In this document: in pieces, positions 1 to 9,105 of the stretch
Numbering within the stretch: the first letter of the stretch is position 1
Layout of the letters: each line of letters opens with the position of its first letter
DNA from: Nemertoderma westbladi
Lineage: Eukaryota > Xenacoelomorpha > Nemertodermatida > Nemertodermatidae
DNA length: 37,175 nucleotides
Assembly: GCA_032718475.1 (NCBI GenBank)
Contig: JAUCBJ010009131.1
Span: 1 to 37,175, forward strand
Direction of reading: 5' to 3'
The notes under the pieces: model-generated
Seen by the model: only the letters and a program-made list of their open reading frames with translations
The model's database searches: none
What the model was told of the DNA's origin: nothing
Translations under genes and position numbers: made by a program

Positions 1-1228
1 TTTTATAAAACTCGTCAAATTTATTTTCGGTTGTAAGATTTTTATTTGTGTATGTCCAAGTGTTAGGGTTTTGTAAATCTCTTAAAAAGGTTTCTTTGTT
101 AAATTTCGAATAGTCAAATACGTAGAGTTTGTCTGGCTGGTTAAAGAAACATGAGTAATTTTGGATTATAACAAATGAGGATAAATGATCGGTTGTTCCT
201 ACTTCCGTTAAAAATACACCCGGTGTTAACATTCTATCATGTATATTAGTTGCTATATGATCTATAAGTGTTTTGGAATGTGGGGTGATTCTCGTTGGTA
301 CCTTAATGAGTTGTTCGAAAGAGTTTGATTCTAAAGTTTGCAAATAATTTGTAGAGTTATTGGTATTTTTTAGTAGGTCTATATTAAAATCTCCCGTTAG
401 TATGATGTCAACATTTTCATTGGATAAATTGAAAAGAGTATTATTTAGATTTTCAAGGAAACTGTGTAGATCACAGGAATCAGGGCGGTATATAGTACCT
501 ATTATTAGTGGTTTTTTATTTTTTTTATTTTTTGATCTTGAAATTCTAACCCAGGAAGATTCACAGTGTTCGATTTTAATATCGCTTAGGTGGGTGAAGT
601 CTAGCCCATGTTTGATGTAAATGGCTGTCCCTCCCCTGTCCCGTTTCCCGTATTGTCTGTTTGTTATTGTCGGCTGTGAGTATCCTGCTATGTTTATCAT
701 CGTAAGGTTAGTATTGTCTGTTAGAAAAGTTTCTGTAAATGTAAGTACGTCAAACTGTTTGTTTAGTAAATCAAGGTAGTCAGTTGTTGCGCTAAGGTTT
801 TTATTTAAGCTCCTACAGTTTAGGTGGTATACTGAGAATGATGAATAATTATTTGGAATGTTATTAAATTTTTGCTCAGAGAAGTATTTACCGTCAGTAT
901 TGTTAGAGTTCAAATTTTGGTCAGGATCTACGTTTTGAAATGTGGCGTTTGCATCAGTATAATTGTCTGGTAGGAGAGAGTTGTCATTGTTAGTGTTATT
1001 GTAAAATATATCAGTGTCATTGTCTGGAACTAGAGTAAACGGAAATGTTTCAAAATTGCAAAAGGTACAGTAGATGTAATTTTCGGTAGTAGTTATGTAA
1101 ACGTTATCTAGATGGGTCCCACATGGTATGTGGTAAAGTTTCTTACAGATATTACAGGTAAATCTCGGTTCTGAATTGGACATCGGGGTAAAGCAGAATT
1201 CACATGTAGATTGGCTGGCTAGGCCCAT
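1..1228 (-). CDS. Non-LTR retrotransposon ORF2, PHD finger plus endonuclease (3' end outside window)
   Basis: An uninterrupted frame of about 409 codons runs from an ATG at 1228 off the left edge. Near the N-terminus, about residues 9-57, is a complete C4HC3 zinc-finger pattern: CEFC, then CNIC, then KLYHIPC, then CTFC. That is a PHD-type finger. An Asn/Asp-rich linker follows, and then an apurinic endonuclease-like (exonuclease-endonuclease-phosphatase) domain with LNCRSL, FTETFL, GTIYRP, LTGDFNID and the final LIDHIAT and TTDHLSS motifs. These match the LINE endonucleases of the CR1/L2/Jockey group, which nick target DNA to prime reverse transcription. The reverse transcriptase should follow outside the window. 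The ATG abuts a 24-bp homopolymer (C in the coding sense), so the frame could begin further upstream. ORF1 of a similar element lies upstream on the same strand at 1920-2672. The endonuclease call is firm; the clade is uncertain. Confidence 0.85.
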   Translation of the reverse strand, partial: MGLASQSTCEFCFTPMSNSEPRFTCNICKKLYHIPCGTHLDNVYITTTENYIYCTFCNFETFPFTLVPDNDTDIFYNNTNNDNSLLPDNYTDANATFQNVDPDQNLNSNNTDGKYFSEQKFNNIPNNYSSFSVYHLNCRSLNKNLSATTDYLDLLNKQFDVLTFTETFLTDNTNLTMINIAGYSQPTITNRQYGKRDRGGTAIYIKHGLDFTHLSDIKIEHCESSWVRISRSKNKKNKKPLIIGTIYRPDSCDLHSFLENLNNTLFNLSNENVDIILTGDFNIDLLKNTNNSTNYLQTLESNSFEQLIKVPTRITPHSKTLIDHIATNIHDRMLTPGVFLTEVGTTDHLSSFVIIQNYSCFFNQPDKLYVFDYSKFNKETFLRDLQNPNTWTYTNKNLTTENKFDEFYK

Positions 1229-1246
1229 GGGGTGGTGGTGGGGGGT

Positions 1247-1270
1247 GGGGGGGGGGGGGGGGGGGGGGGG
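1247..1270. repeat. Poly-G tract (24 bp)
   Basis: A run of 24 G just upstream of the ORF2 start of the left LINE. It is the longest of nine G or C homopolymers of 13 bp or more in the window. Confidence 0.95.
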
Positions 1271-1715
1271 TTGGTAGTATTTAAATCTATATATATATAC
1301 GAAATATGAAACTCACTAAAATGCTCACATTGTGCTTCTACTCTTACAACAAGACTACATCGTTAATAACTGTGAAAAAAATATAACTAACTCTAACTAG
1401 ATATCATAGTTAGTTTGTTTTGTTTATACGTGAAGATAATAAACAAAAAAAAGAAAAACACATAATATCGTATTTGTATCGCATATAGATTGACATATGT
1501 GGGTTGGACTATATGTACCAATGTAAATGTACCCGCATTATATCGAGTAGCGAGTAGCGTACTAATGGAGACTCCTAGAAACTAAGATAATAATTTCCCA
1601 CAACCTAGCTAATATATAGACAAGACTGAATGCATATCGCATTATATTGTAAGGTAATAATTTCATAAAAAACGCATAAAAAGACTGCATATATATCGCA
1701 TAATGAATGTTTTTT

Positions 1716-1815
1716 CTAGATTTTTTATATAGGATCGCATATATATATTTTATATAGGATCGCATATATATATTTTATATAGGATCGCATATATATATTT
1801 TATATAGGATCGCAA
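1716..1815. repeat. 25-bp tandem repeat, four copies
   Basis: The words AGGATCGCAT + ATATATATTTTATAT recur at exactly 25-bp spacing, with unit starts at 1731, 1756, 1781 and 1806. The array sits in the AT-rich gap of about 690 bp between LINE ORF1 and ORF2. A minus-strand ORF at 1562-1765 reads into it and looks like chance. Confidence 0.9.
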
Positions 1816-1919
1816 AATGGCATATATATAGCATAGTCTAATAATAGGTAGATCTTTCTTACATATGTATGTTCTGTTCCTATAATCCTGTAATCAAATC
1901 GGAGTAAAGAGCTGTATTT

Positions 1920-2672
1920 TTATGGGTGAGGTGTACCGGTGCTGGATTCCATCTCGAAGTTTACTTTCGTTGCCAGATTGGTTACATCTTTGAAATCGTA
2001 AATTGCGATCACCGCTCCTTCTTCTTTAAGCTTAACTACTACGGTGCCATTGCGGGTGTACGCGGAATGGATGCGTTTAGCTTTCTTTATGCGAACCACG
2101 TTGCGAAGTAACTCCGCGCGGCGCGCAGTTAGATGTTCAGTGACAAATGTGTTTTTGGGAAGATTATCTTTGTTCTTTAACACAGTGAGACGTTTATTGC
2201 GTGAAATGAAACGCACTACGAGTGGCCGAGTAGGTTTAGATGCTTCTTTATCTCCCGAGATTTTCTTCCTTGGCAGCCGATGATATATATCAATATCGGA
2301 ATCGCGGATACCTACAGCATTGAAAGCGTCGGATACGTCTTTATCGTTGTCTGGAATGTTATGGAACAGTAGGTTGTAGCCTCTCGAGTACTGTTCATGG
2401 TCGTCAAGTCTTACCTCGATTTCTCGGTATTTATGGGTTAGGTAGTCGACAGATTTCGCTAGGTTGTCCAAGCGTGGTTTAATTTTGTTAGCTTCCGCAT
2501 TACTTAATTTAATCGTAGCGATGTCGGCTTTCATGTCTGATATGTCGTTGGATAGTTTCCTGATTAGGTGGCACATCTCTTCTTGTTCATCACCGCTGAG
2601 CGTGGTATCGCTTTCGAGACTGTTGTAAGTATTGGACTTTGTGATGCTCTGCTTGTTTTTCTTTGGACCCAT
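1920..2672 (-). CDS. Non-LTR retrotransposon ORF1 (coiled coil, RRM-like nucleic-acid-binding protein)
   Basis: A 250-codon frame with the architecture of LINE ORF1 proteins. A charged, Ser/Lys-rich head (residues 1-25) precedes a predicted coiled coil, about residues 30-95, rich in Leu/Ile heptads. An RRM-like core follows, with HEQYSRGYNLLFHNIPD at about 92-108 and HRLPRK, RPLVVRFISRNKR further on. A basic C-terminal domain carries FVTEHLTARRAELLR and ends near residue 235. In known elements this protein trimerises through the coiled coil and coats the element RNA. It is on the same strand as, and upstream of, the PHD-endonuclease ORF2 at 1-1228, as expected for one element. The 690-bp gap with a tandem repeat means they could also be two separate insertions. 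The frame is intact. Confidence 0.85.
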   Translation of the reverse strand: MGPKKNKQSITKSNTYNSLESDTTLSGDEQEEMCHLIRKLSNDISDMKADIATIKLSNAEANKIKPRLDNLAKSVDYLTHKYREIEVRLDDHEQYSRGYNLLFHNIPDNDKDVSDAFNAVGIRDSDIDIYHRLPRKKISGDKEASKPTRPLVVRFISRNKRLTVLKNKDNLPKNTFVTEHLTARRAELLRNVVRIKKAKRIHSAYTRNGTVVVKLKEEGAVIAIYDFKDVTNLATKVNFEMESSTGTPHP

Positions 2673-4568
2673 TTTGATTACCGTAATTTTCGTGAAGAAA
2701 TGTGATCAAGATAATCGAGATAGAGTTAATTAAGTAGGGGAAGTGTGTGTAACAAGAAGTATATAATAATAATAAGTATAATAATAAGTAAGCTTGTATA
2801 TAATATACATAAATCAGTAGAATAACATAAATCATTAAATTTTTGGTAACGCTGTACTGGCTGACTGGTGGTGGCGGTAGGGCAGGGCCTATCTGCCTAT
2901 GGAATGTAACCAATTGCCACTAACTTACTCCTGTACTCTGATTGTCTGACAACCCCTGTAACGCTGTAATGGTACCTGTACAGTGTACACTGCAGCACTG
3001 ACTAACTGAAATCACACAGTTCACCAGTTCTGAAGCTACTGGTTCTGCCTGACTGCTGCTGTACTGGTTGAGAGGTACAGGCTGACAGGCCAGGTGTCAG
3101 TACTGTATGACTGTGTCATGATCCCTAAACATTCCAACCAATAGGAAACCTTCGCCATACACAAACATAGGGATAACTTACCAATTTTAATAAATTTACT
3201 TCTCCTTTTAAACTTGTCAAGTTTATAACTAAATTTTTGATATGCACTTGTTATGTTTAGAAAAATTTATATATCTTACAAACTTAATACAACTTGCTGT
3301 TTACATGCTAATATTGTCAAATTTATAATGTCAATCATTGGAAAATTGGGGGCAGGCAAATTTTGTGTAAGTTTTACTAAATTAGTAAGGTATTTCGAAC
3401 CGGGACTTTTGGCGCAATACGCTAAATTATAATGGAATAGCGATTTGTTAAAAAAAAAAATATTATATTTCACACGATCGCCTGCCGCTCCAGTTTTATA
3501 ATACCTCCGGCGCTGTGATTAACGCTGTTAGATAGATAATTTAACGCACTATAAGTCTGTGTAAACAAATCTCCCGTAAGTTAAGTAGTTTTCGAGCTAG
3601 GCGATTTCCCGCGAAGCGAGTTTGAAGCGCGAAATTATAATTTTGGCCCTCATTTTTTTAATATCATCCTTGGAGGAAAACCGATAGCATATTTGAATTC
3701 CCCGTATGGATATTGACTGTATAGAATGTATCTTAACCAACTAAAGTTAAAAATAAAAAATTATTCGATAAAAACTACTTTACAAATTCTGGCCCTTTTT
3801 GGCCCCTATTGCCGACATATTTTTTGTACCCCCATTCGATAGGAACGTAACCCCAATGGTCTTCTACGAGTTTCATAAAAGAATTAGTGGATTCCTACCC
3901 GCGTTGTCGAATTAAACATTTCGGAAATAAGTTTTCAAAAAAGACGGACAAAAACGTACAAATTTACAGCCCCTTTTTCCACCCGAAATTTTAATAAATA
4001 TCTTACCCCCATTCGATACAAAGGTAGTACCACTCTTCCCCTTTCCAACCGCGTTACTTTCGTCCCCGTACGATTAATATTAGCCGAGTTATAGCGGATC
4101 CCGCAAAGTCATTTTGTCCGTTTTTTCAACTTTGACGGACATTTTCGGAAAAAAGGCGTGGTAATCTTTTTTGAAAAAAAAACGAATTCACTAATTAATC
4201 CCTTCTATCGTATCCCGGCGTCGGCTAAGCAATAACCTAGGGTTTTTTCGAGCCACTGTAGAGCGCCTTTCAAAAAAATTTTAAAATTGTCGAAAAAATG
4301 ACGGTTTTTTGTCCGCCGTGTCCGTCGAAGGGTTAGATTTAATAATGTTAGAGTTGCTAATATCTTAGAATTCCGAGCCGCTCCCCTGGTGAGAAAATAA
4401 AAAAATTTGGTCAGTTCCTTCATCAAAAAGTCCCCCAGAATCCCAAGTTAACCTATATAGTTAGCGATGGCCTGCGGCTTTAGGAGCGGCCGCGGTATTC
4501 ACCTCCCTCATAGCGGCCGCGGCGGTGTTGCGTCAAATGGAGAAATATTTATCCCACCAAGTGATGTG
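2673..4568. other. Non-coding stretch, no gene seen
   Basis: No convincing coding potential on either strand. The part next to ORF1 (2673-2900) may be the 5' untranslated region of the LINE. From 3600 to 4440 the sequence repeats phrases such as CCCCCATTCGATA (near 3830 and 4007) and looks like old repeat DNA. Two NotI-like AGCGGCCGCGG words occur at about 4485-4521. The edges of this stretch (GATCGCCTGCCGCTCC near 3476 and GATGGCCTGCGGCTTT near 4466) resemble each other in direct orientation, but the match is too weak to define an element. Confidence 0.5.
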
Positions 4569-4693
4569 GTTGGAGAAACCTGCTAGGGGCGGCTACTATG
4601 CAGCAACCAATCATGTTAATCGTGTTTAACACAGAGTCAATGAGAATAGAATATTGCTAACTTCAAAAAGTTCAGGTTACCATTATTCCAAAT
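4569..4693 (+). repeat. Left arm of a 125-bp inverted repeat
   Basis: This stretch is the reverse complement of 8329-8453 at roughly 90 percent identity by eye. Both arms contain AACACAGAGTCAATGAGAAT and AAGTTCAGGTTA. The arms enclose 3.6 kb holding the 68-bp minisatellite and the MULE-like element. They could be the termini of a large foldback element or two independent copies of one dispersed repeat. No matching target duplication was found just outside the arms. Confidence 0.8.
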
Positions 4694-5860
4694 TTATCAG
4701 ATATTACAGTAATTAAGCTGCTAGTGTTGTTAGTCAGTTAGTATTCGATTAAGCCATAGAATATTAATTATATGGTACAATAGGCAGATACTGTAGGATT
4801 ACAATGATGTAAACTGTAAATGAAATATTTATATATAGGCCTAGTTAAGTCTAGGTTTAGGCCTACAGTAGTAATAAACATACTGTACTTATACAATATC
4901 TCATAGAAGTACTTGCCGCACGTATGTAGTACCGGTACTGTATATTGAATGTGGGCAAAATACAGGCAGACAGGTCTCACATATCGTGTTGCGTTTTATT
5001 CACACAACTTTTATGATACCAACCACTTCATCCAAACGGGGTGTAAGTAAATGAAACGCCGTAACGCCGACAACCAGACAACTGAAGCCAACACCGACAA
5101 CCATTATTAAAGCCAATTAATTAAATGTTATTTATTAATTGAGGGAAAGGAACAGGTTACAATGCAGGAAGGTTAGTCTAACCAAAACAAACGAGAGTTA
5201 AGAACTCAGGTTACATTTTCATATTTGCTGTTGTTGGGCAGTAGTCTGGTGGTTGACAGTTGTGCACACCTGTGCAAACGCTACATCATATCCATTCAAT
5301 TGGTCCAAGGTCTGTCTGTAGCATTCCCAACATGCGAGTAGCAAAAAGAAGTGCTGGCAGGCTGGACAACGTGGAAATGGTTTAGTTTTGCTGTCGGTTC
5401 TCCTTTTATCAATTTTTTGTTTTTGTCTCGATAACGCAGAGGTTGTTGTGTACTTCTTATCGCATAAGCAGATAAATTACATTCCACTACTTTTTCAATC
5501 GTCTCATTACTGCTCCCATGTACTGTAACTACAATGATATACCTTAATAATCGCAATAATTTTTATTGTCCGTTTAAATCCTTTTTTTGTCCTTTTTTTT
5601 TTATTTTTTATGTCCTCCAAAAATCTAATGTTAGGTTCCATGCTACCGGTTTCTCTACTGCTGTTCTCTCAGGCTATCAGTACCGGTATTACAGTATTAG
5701 TAAATAGCACTATTTTGCTGTTTGTATGTACAGATGTAGGTATAAAGCAGGTATTTTTGTATTTTAGTACCGGTACCGGCACCGGTACTGCTGTAGGCCT
5801 ACTGTGTAGCCTACCATTTAAATACGTTACTGGTAGGCCTAACGGCTGACCGGTTGTTTT
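4694..5860. other. Non-coding stretch with one dispersed repeat copy
   Basis: AT-rich sequence dotted with the palindromes TAGGCCTA and TACCGGTA, clustered at 4836-4865 and 5680-5840. It contains one single copy of the minisatellite unit in inverse orientation (annotated separately). A minus-strand ORF at 5296-5556 has no recognisable motif and I do not call it a gene. Confidence 0.5.
5137..5245 (-). repeat. Solo copy of the 68-bp minisatellite family
   Basis: Read on the minus strand this contains GTTTTGGTTAG, TGTAACCTG and TCCTTTCCCTCAATTA in the same order as the tandem array at 5861-6612. It then shares further sequence (AGGTTACA, TTTTGCTG-like) with a second solo copy at 15219-15335. 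The array therefore seems to have amplified from a dispersed repeat. Confidence 0.75.
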
Positions 5861-6612
5861 TGGTTAGAAAATCCCGCCTTTGTAACCTGCTCCTTTCCCC
5901 CGCCTCTGTAACCTGCCACTTTCCCTCAATTAGTTAAATGATCGTTTATTGTTTTGGTTAGAAAATCCCGCCTCTGTAACCTGCTCCTTTCCCTCAATTA
6001 TTTATGTGATCGTTTATTGTTTTGGTTAGGAAATCCCGCCCCTGTAACCTGCTCCTTTCTCTCAATTGGTAATGTTATCGTTTATTGTTTTGGTTAGAAA
6101 ATCCCGTCTCTGTAACCTGCTCCTTTTCCTGATTTGGTAAAGTGACTGTTTATTGTTTTGGTTAGAAAATCCCGCCTCTGTAACCTGCTCCTTTCCCTCA
6201 ATTAGTTAAGTGATCGATTATTATTTTGGTTAGGAAATCCCGCCTCTGTAACCTGCTCCTTTCTCTCAATTGGTAATGTTATCGTTTATTGTTTTGGTTA
6301 GAAAATCCCGTCTCTGTAACCTGCTCCTTTCCCTGATTTGGTAAAGTGACTGTTTATTGTTTTGGTTAGAAAATCCCGCCTCTGTAACCTGCTCCTTTCT
6401 CTCAATTGGTAATGTTATCGTTTATTGTTTTGGTTAGAAAATCCCGTCTCTGTAACCTGCTCCTTTCCCTCAATTAGTTAATGATCGTTTATTGTTTTGG
6501 TTAGAAAATCCCGCCTCTGTAACCTGCTCCTTTCCCTGATTTGGTAAAGTGACTGTTTATTGTTTTGGTTAGAAAATCCGGCCTCAACCTGCTCCTTTCC
6601 ATCAATTGGTAA
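5861..6612 (+). repeat. 68-bp minisatellite, about 11 copies
   Basis: Units begin TGGTTAGAAAATCCCG and contain GTAACCTGCTCCTTTC. Starts are at 5861, 5955, 6023, 6091, 6159, 6227, 6295, 6363, 6431, 6498 and 6566, so most are exactly 68 bp apart. The first unit is longer because of an internal partial duplication and the last is degenerate. At least three subtypes (…CAATTAGTTAA, …CAATTGGTAATG, …GATTTGGTAAAG) alternate, which suggests growth by multi-unit blocks. Confidence 0.95.
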
Positions 6613-6756
6613 TTGTTTTTGGCTATAAAATGAGTGTTTTGCTACGTCATGTGGTAATCGATTATCTACAACAACCACAAACTATTAAATTTAGAGTCTT
6701 TTACCACAGGCGCATATGGAATTCTATCTCATAGTCTATAAATCAGGGAATCATGG

Positions 6757-6880
6757 AATGTTTTGGCACAGGCATAGTGAAATCAACTGTCCGACAGACC
6801 AGAAATCAACAAATTTTGAATGTTTTGGCATAGGCATGTTGAAATCAACTGTCTGACAGTCCAGAAATCAGCAGTCTGAC
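6757..6880. repeat. Tandem duplication of about 63 bp
   Basis: The phrase GAATGTTTTGGCA…AGGCAT…GAAATCAACTGTC…GACAG…CCAGAAATCA occurs twice head to tail, with a few substitutions, followed by a third partial CTGACAG. Confidence 0.8.
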
Positions 6881-6902
6881 AGTTTGTAGAAATACATACA
6901 TA

Positions 6903-6977
6903 AAAAGTCATTAAAAGGACAACAAAAGTCATTAAAAGGACAACAAAAGTCATTAAAAGGACAACAAAAGTCATTAT
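6903..6977. repeat. 21-bp tandem repeat, 3.6 copies
   Basis: The unit AAAAGTCATTAAAAGGACAAC is repeated without change at 6903, 6924 and 6945, then partially at 6966. The related GGACAAAAAAAGTCA lies just downstream. Confidence 0.92.
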
Positions 6978-7127
6978 GCACAATTCGTAAAAAAGGGAGG
7001 ACAAAAAAAGTCAAATAAAAGGACATAAAAATTCACTGCCCTTAATAATTTGCTTTGATGTACCTACTGTTCTGCCTGACGCCTGACTGCTTTCGGTATA
7101 ACTTGTATAATGAAACAGAAAAAGCCA

Positions 7128-7137
7128 GTCTCAAGGG
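7128..7137. repeat. Target site duplication of MULE-like element, left
   Basis: GTCTCAAGGG, identical to the copy at 8278-8287. Confidence 0.88.
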
Positions 7138-8277
7138 ACAAGTCCCTAAAAGGTGCCACCCTGCTCCATAGCGCGGGAAATTCAAATGATTGAAAGACAT
7201 GTAATTTATACTGGAAAGGGTGACAGATCAGATCTACCACCTATATTTTCAGATTTTGGCGGTAAATTAAAATCTGTTTTAACATAGCAGCATAGAATAC
7301 GTCTTATAAGACTAATGTAATTCATTGAATTCGAATAAATTATTTCTAATCGGTTTAATTCACTCATCCGTTATTCTGTTATTGTTGTTGTTTTATATCT
7401 ATTCTGGGGCTTCGAGCAGCACCTGAACAACTAAACTGAACTGTTAAGGCCTACTGCACATTCAGTAGCAGTAGCTTACAGTAAGAAGTTTACAGTATGA
7501 AGTATACTGCTCTAGTTCCTTGACCTTTTAGTACGTACCCATGTACATTATGCAGCACACTGTGTACAGTTTGTGATGGAAATATGATAATTCTGTAATT
7601 TGAATCAATCACCAAAAATATATCAATTCACTGCGCCTTTCTATCTATCCACTTGAAATCTACTATTAATATGTTTAATGTTTAATGTAGATAGGGCGTG
7701 AGGAAGCAAATGCTTTTAAAGCCCGTACACACAATAAATAGAATTAACAGAGACATATGTAAAATATATATATGAAATTGTACTGTACACATAAATAAAA
7801 TATTGACTGGGTTAAAACACGTCTTGTTTTAGGTAATACTGTAATAAATTCTATAAATTCAGAATATATAGGTATAAGTGTATAATTGTTATGATTATAA
7901 TGTTCTATACTTTACGGTGATAGAAGTTAAGACAAATCCCCTGACCCCCACCCCCCCCCCCCCCCCCCCCCCCATCAATTTTGCTCGATGTCCCATTCTA
8001 GTTAACCAGTCAGCTTAGTTGTTCACGTGCTGCTCGAACAATAACAACAACAATAAGGGATGAGTGAATTAAACCGATAAGAAATAATTTATTCTGATTC
8101 AATGAATTGCATTAGTCTTACTCTATTCATGTATTCAATGTTAAAACAGATTTGAATTTACCGCCAAAATATTGGTGGCAGATCTGATCTGCCACCCTCT
8201 CTAGTACAAATTACATGTCTTTCAATCATTTGAATTTCCCGCGCTATGGAGCAGGGTGGCACCTTTTAGGGACTTGT
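7138..8277. mobile_element. Non-autonomous TIR transposon, MULE-like, 1140 bp
   Basis: The termini are exact inverted repeats beginning ACAAGTCCCTAAAAGGTGCC. They continue as long TIRs: about 300 bp on the left (7138-7440) and about 275 bp on the right (8003-8277), some 85-90 percent identical by eye with small indels. The element is bounded by a perfect 10-bp direct repeat, GTCTCAAGGG, at 7128-7137 and 8278-8287. That is a target duplication in the 8-11 bp range typical of Mutator-like elements, which also often have long TIRs. The ~560-bp interior is AT-rich, holds a 23-bp poly-C tract and encodes no transposase, so mobility would depend on a partner element. Superfamily assignment is inference from TIR length and duplication length. 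Confidence 0.88.
7951..7973. repeat. Poly-C tract (23 bp)
   Basis: Uninterrupted C run inside the MULE-like element, preceded by a shorter C-rich stretch. Confidence 0.95.
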
Positions 8278-8287
8278 GTCTCAAGGG
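8278..8287. repeat. Target site duplication of MULE-like element, right
   Basis: GTCTCAAGGG, identical to the copy at 7128-7137. Confidence 0.88.
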
Positions 8288-8328
8288 TAGGGGAAGGGCC
8301 TAATAGAATAGTGAATACAGATACTGAG

Positions 8329-8453
8329 ATATGGAATAATGTTAACCTGAACTTTTTCATGTTAGCAATATTCCATTCTCATTGACTCTGTGTTAAACAG
8401 GATTAACGTGATTGGTTGCTGCTTAGTAGCAGCCCCTAGCAGCTTTCTCCAAC
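8329..8453 (-). repeat. Right arm of a 125-bp inverted repeat
   Basis: Reverse complement of 4569-4693. The word ATGGAATAATGTTAAC at its inner edge (near 8331) occurs again just outside its outer edge (near 8473). Confidence 0.8.
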
Positions 8454-8752
8454 AATTACTTGTTTTATACAAAATGGAATAATGTTAACTGGAAAAGCTA
8501 CGATCTAAGCACCAGTGCATACGCACTGTAACATACTGCAGTACTGTACTGTATCGGTCAGCCGGTACCGCGACCGACTGTGCTCAGCTGCTGTCTGGAC
8601 TGCACTGCTGTGCTGTAACTGGCTGACCGGTGATACCGGTACCACTGTTGCTGTTGGCACTGTCAGACTGTACGACTGTACCAAGACAGCAAGACAATAA
8701 TACAGTACCGGTATAATACATAGGCCTAATAGGCAATAGATTACTATTTAGA

Positions 8753-9054
8753 ATGGCGGAACCGAACAGGGCTGTTCCTATCGGAGGCGGTTATATGCCG
8801 CAACGCAAGAAGAAATCCAAAGATACGCCTCGTCCTACGGTTCGCCTGGAAGTTGATTTGGACGCGCACCTTGTGCGTTCCGCTGGGGGAACTGGATACG
8901 CGGAACTCCATTACCCCGAGTTAGTTCGATCCCAAATAGGCGAAGCTCCTCCCGATGACGTCGATGGCACCGACTCCCGACTGCTTACTATGGCGCGTCG
9001 GTTTGAAGAGAAGTACGGACCGAGTCCCCGTAGAAAGGGAGGAGTCCGGGACAG
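8753..9054 (+). CDS. UBN: Ubinuclein exon 1 (HIRA complex, histone H3.3 deposition)
   Basis: This exon encodes about 100 residues from an ATG at 8753. Residues 29-37 (TVRLEVDLD) and 49-62 (with ELHYPELVRSQIG) match the conserved N-terminal motif by which ubinuclein binds the WD40 domain of HIRA. Residues 76-92 (LLTMARRFEEKYGPSPR) begin the Hpc2-related domain, which contacts histone H3.3-H4. The exon ends in codon phase 2 at a consensus-like donor, ACAG|GTTAGT. The next exon at 22490 restores an Arg codon and continues the domain. The frame also runs on to a stop at 9091, but the conserved sequence ends at the donor. The protein would act in the nucleus in replication-independent chromatin assembly. 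Whether an upstream untranslated exon exists cannot be seen. Confidence 0.87.
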
Positions 9055-9105
9055 GTTAGTTTATTTAGCGGCCTACCAATTTAACAAGTAAAAGTTCTTA
9101 AATTC

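Noticed and set aside
1562-1765. Minus-strand 67-codon ORF
   Set aside because: Overlaps the 25-bp AT-rich repeat, and composition is low complexity.
3476-4520. An element bounded by GATCGCCTGCCGCTCC and GATGGCCTGCGGCTTT
   Set aside because: The two edges are only loosely similar and in direct orientation, with no target duplication or ORF.
5296-5556. Minus-strand 86-codon ORF with a plausible amino acid mix
   Set aside because: No motif recognised, no conserved neighbour, no splice context; kept only as a note.
5861-6612. CRISPR-like array
   Set aside because: Units are contiguous diverged repeats without unique spacers, in a eukaryotic setting: a minisatellite.
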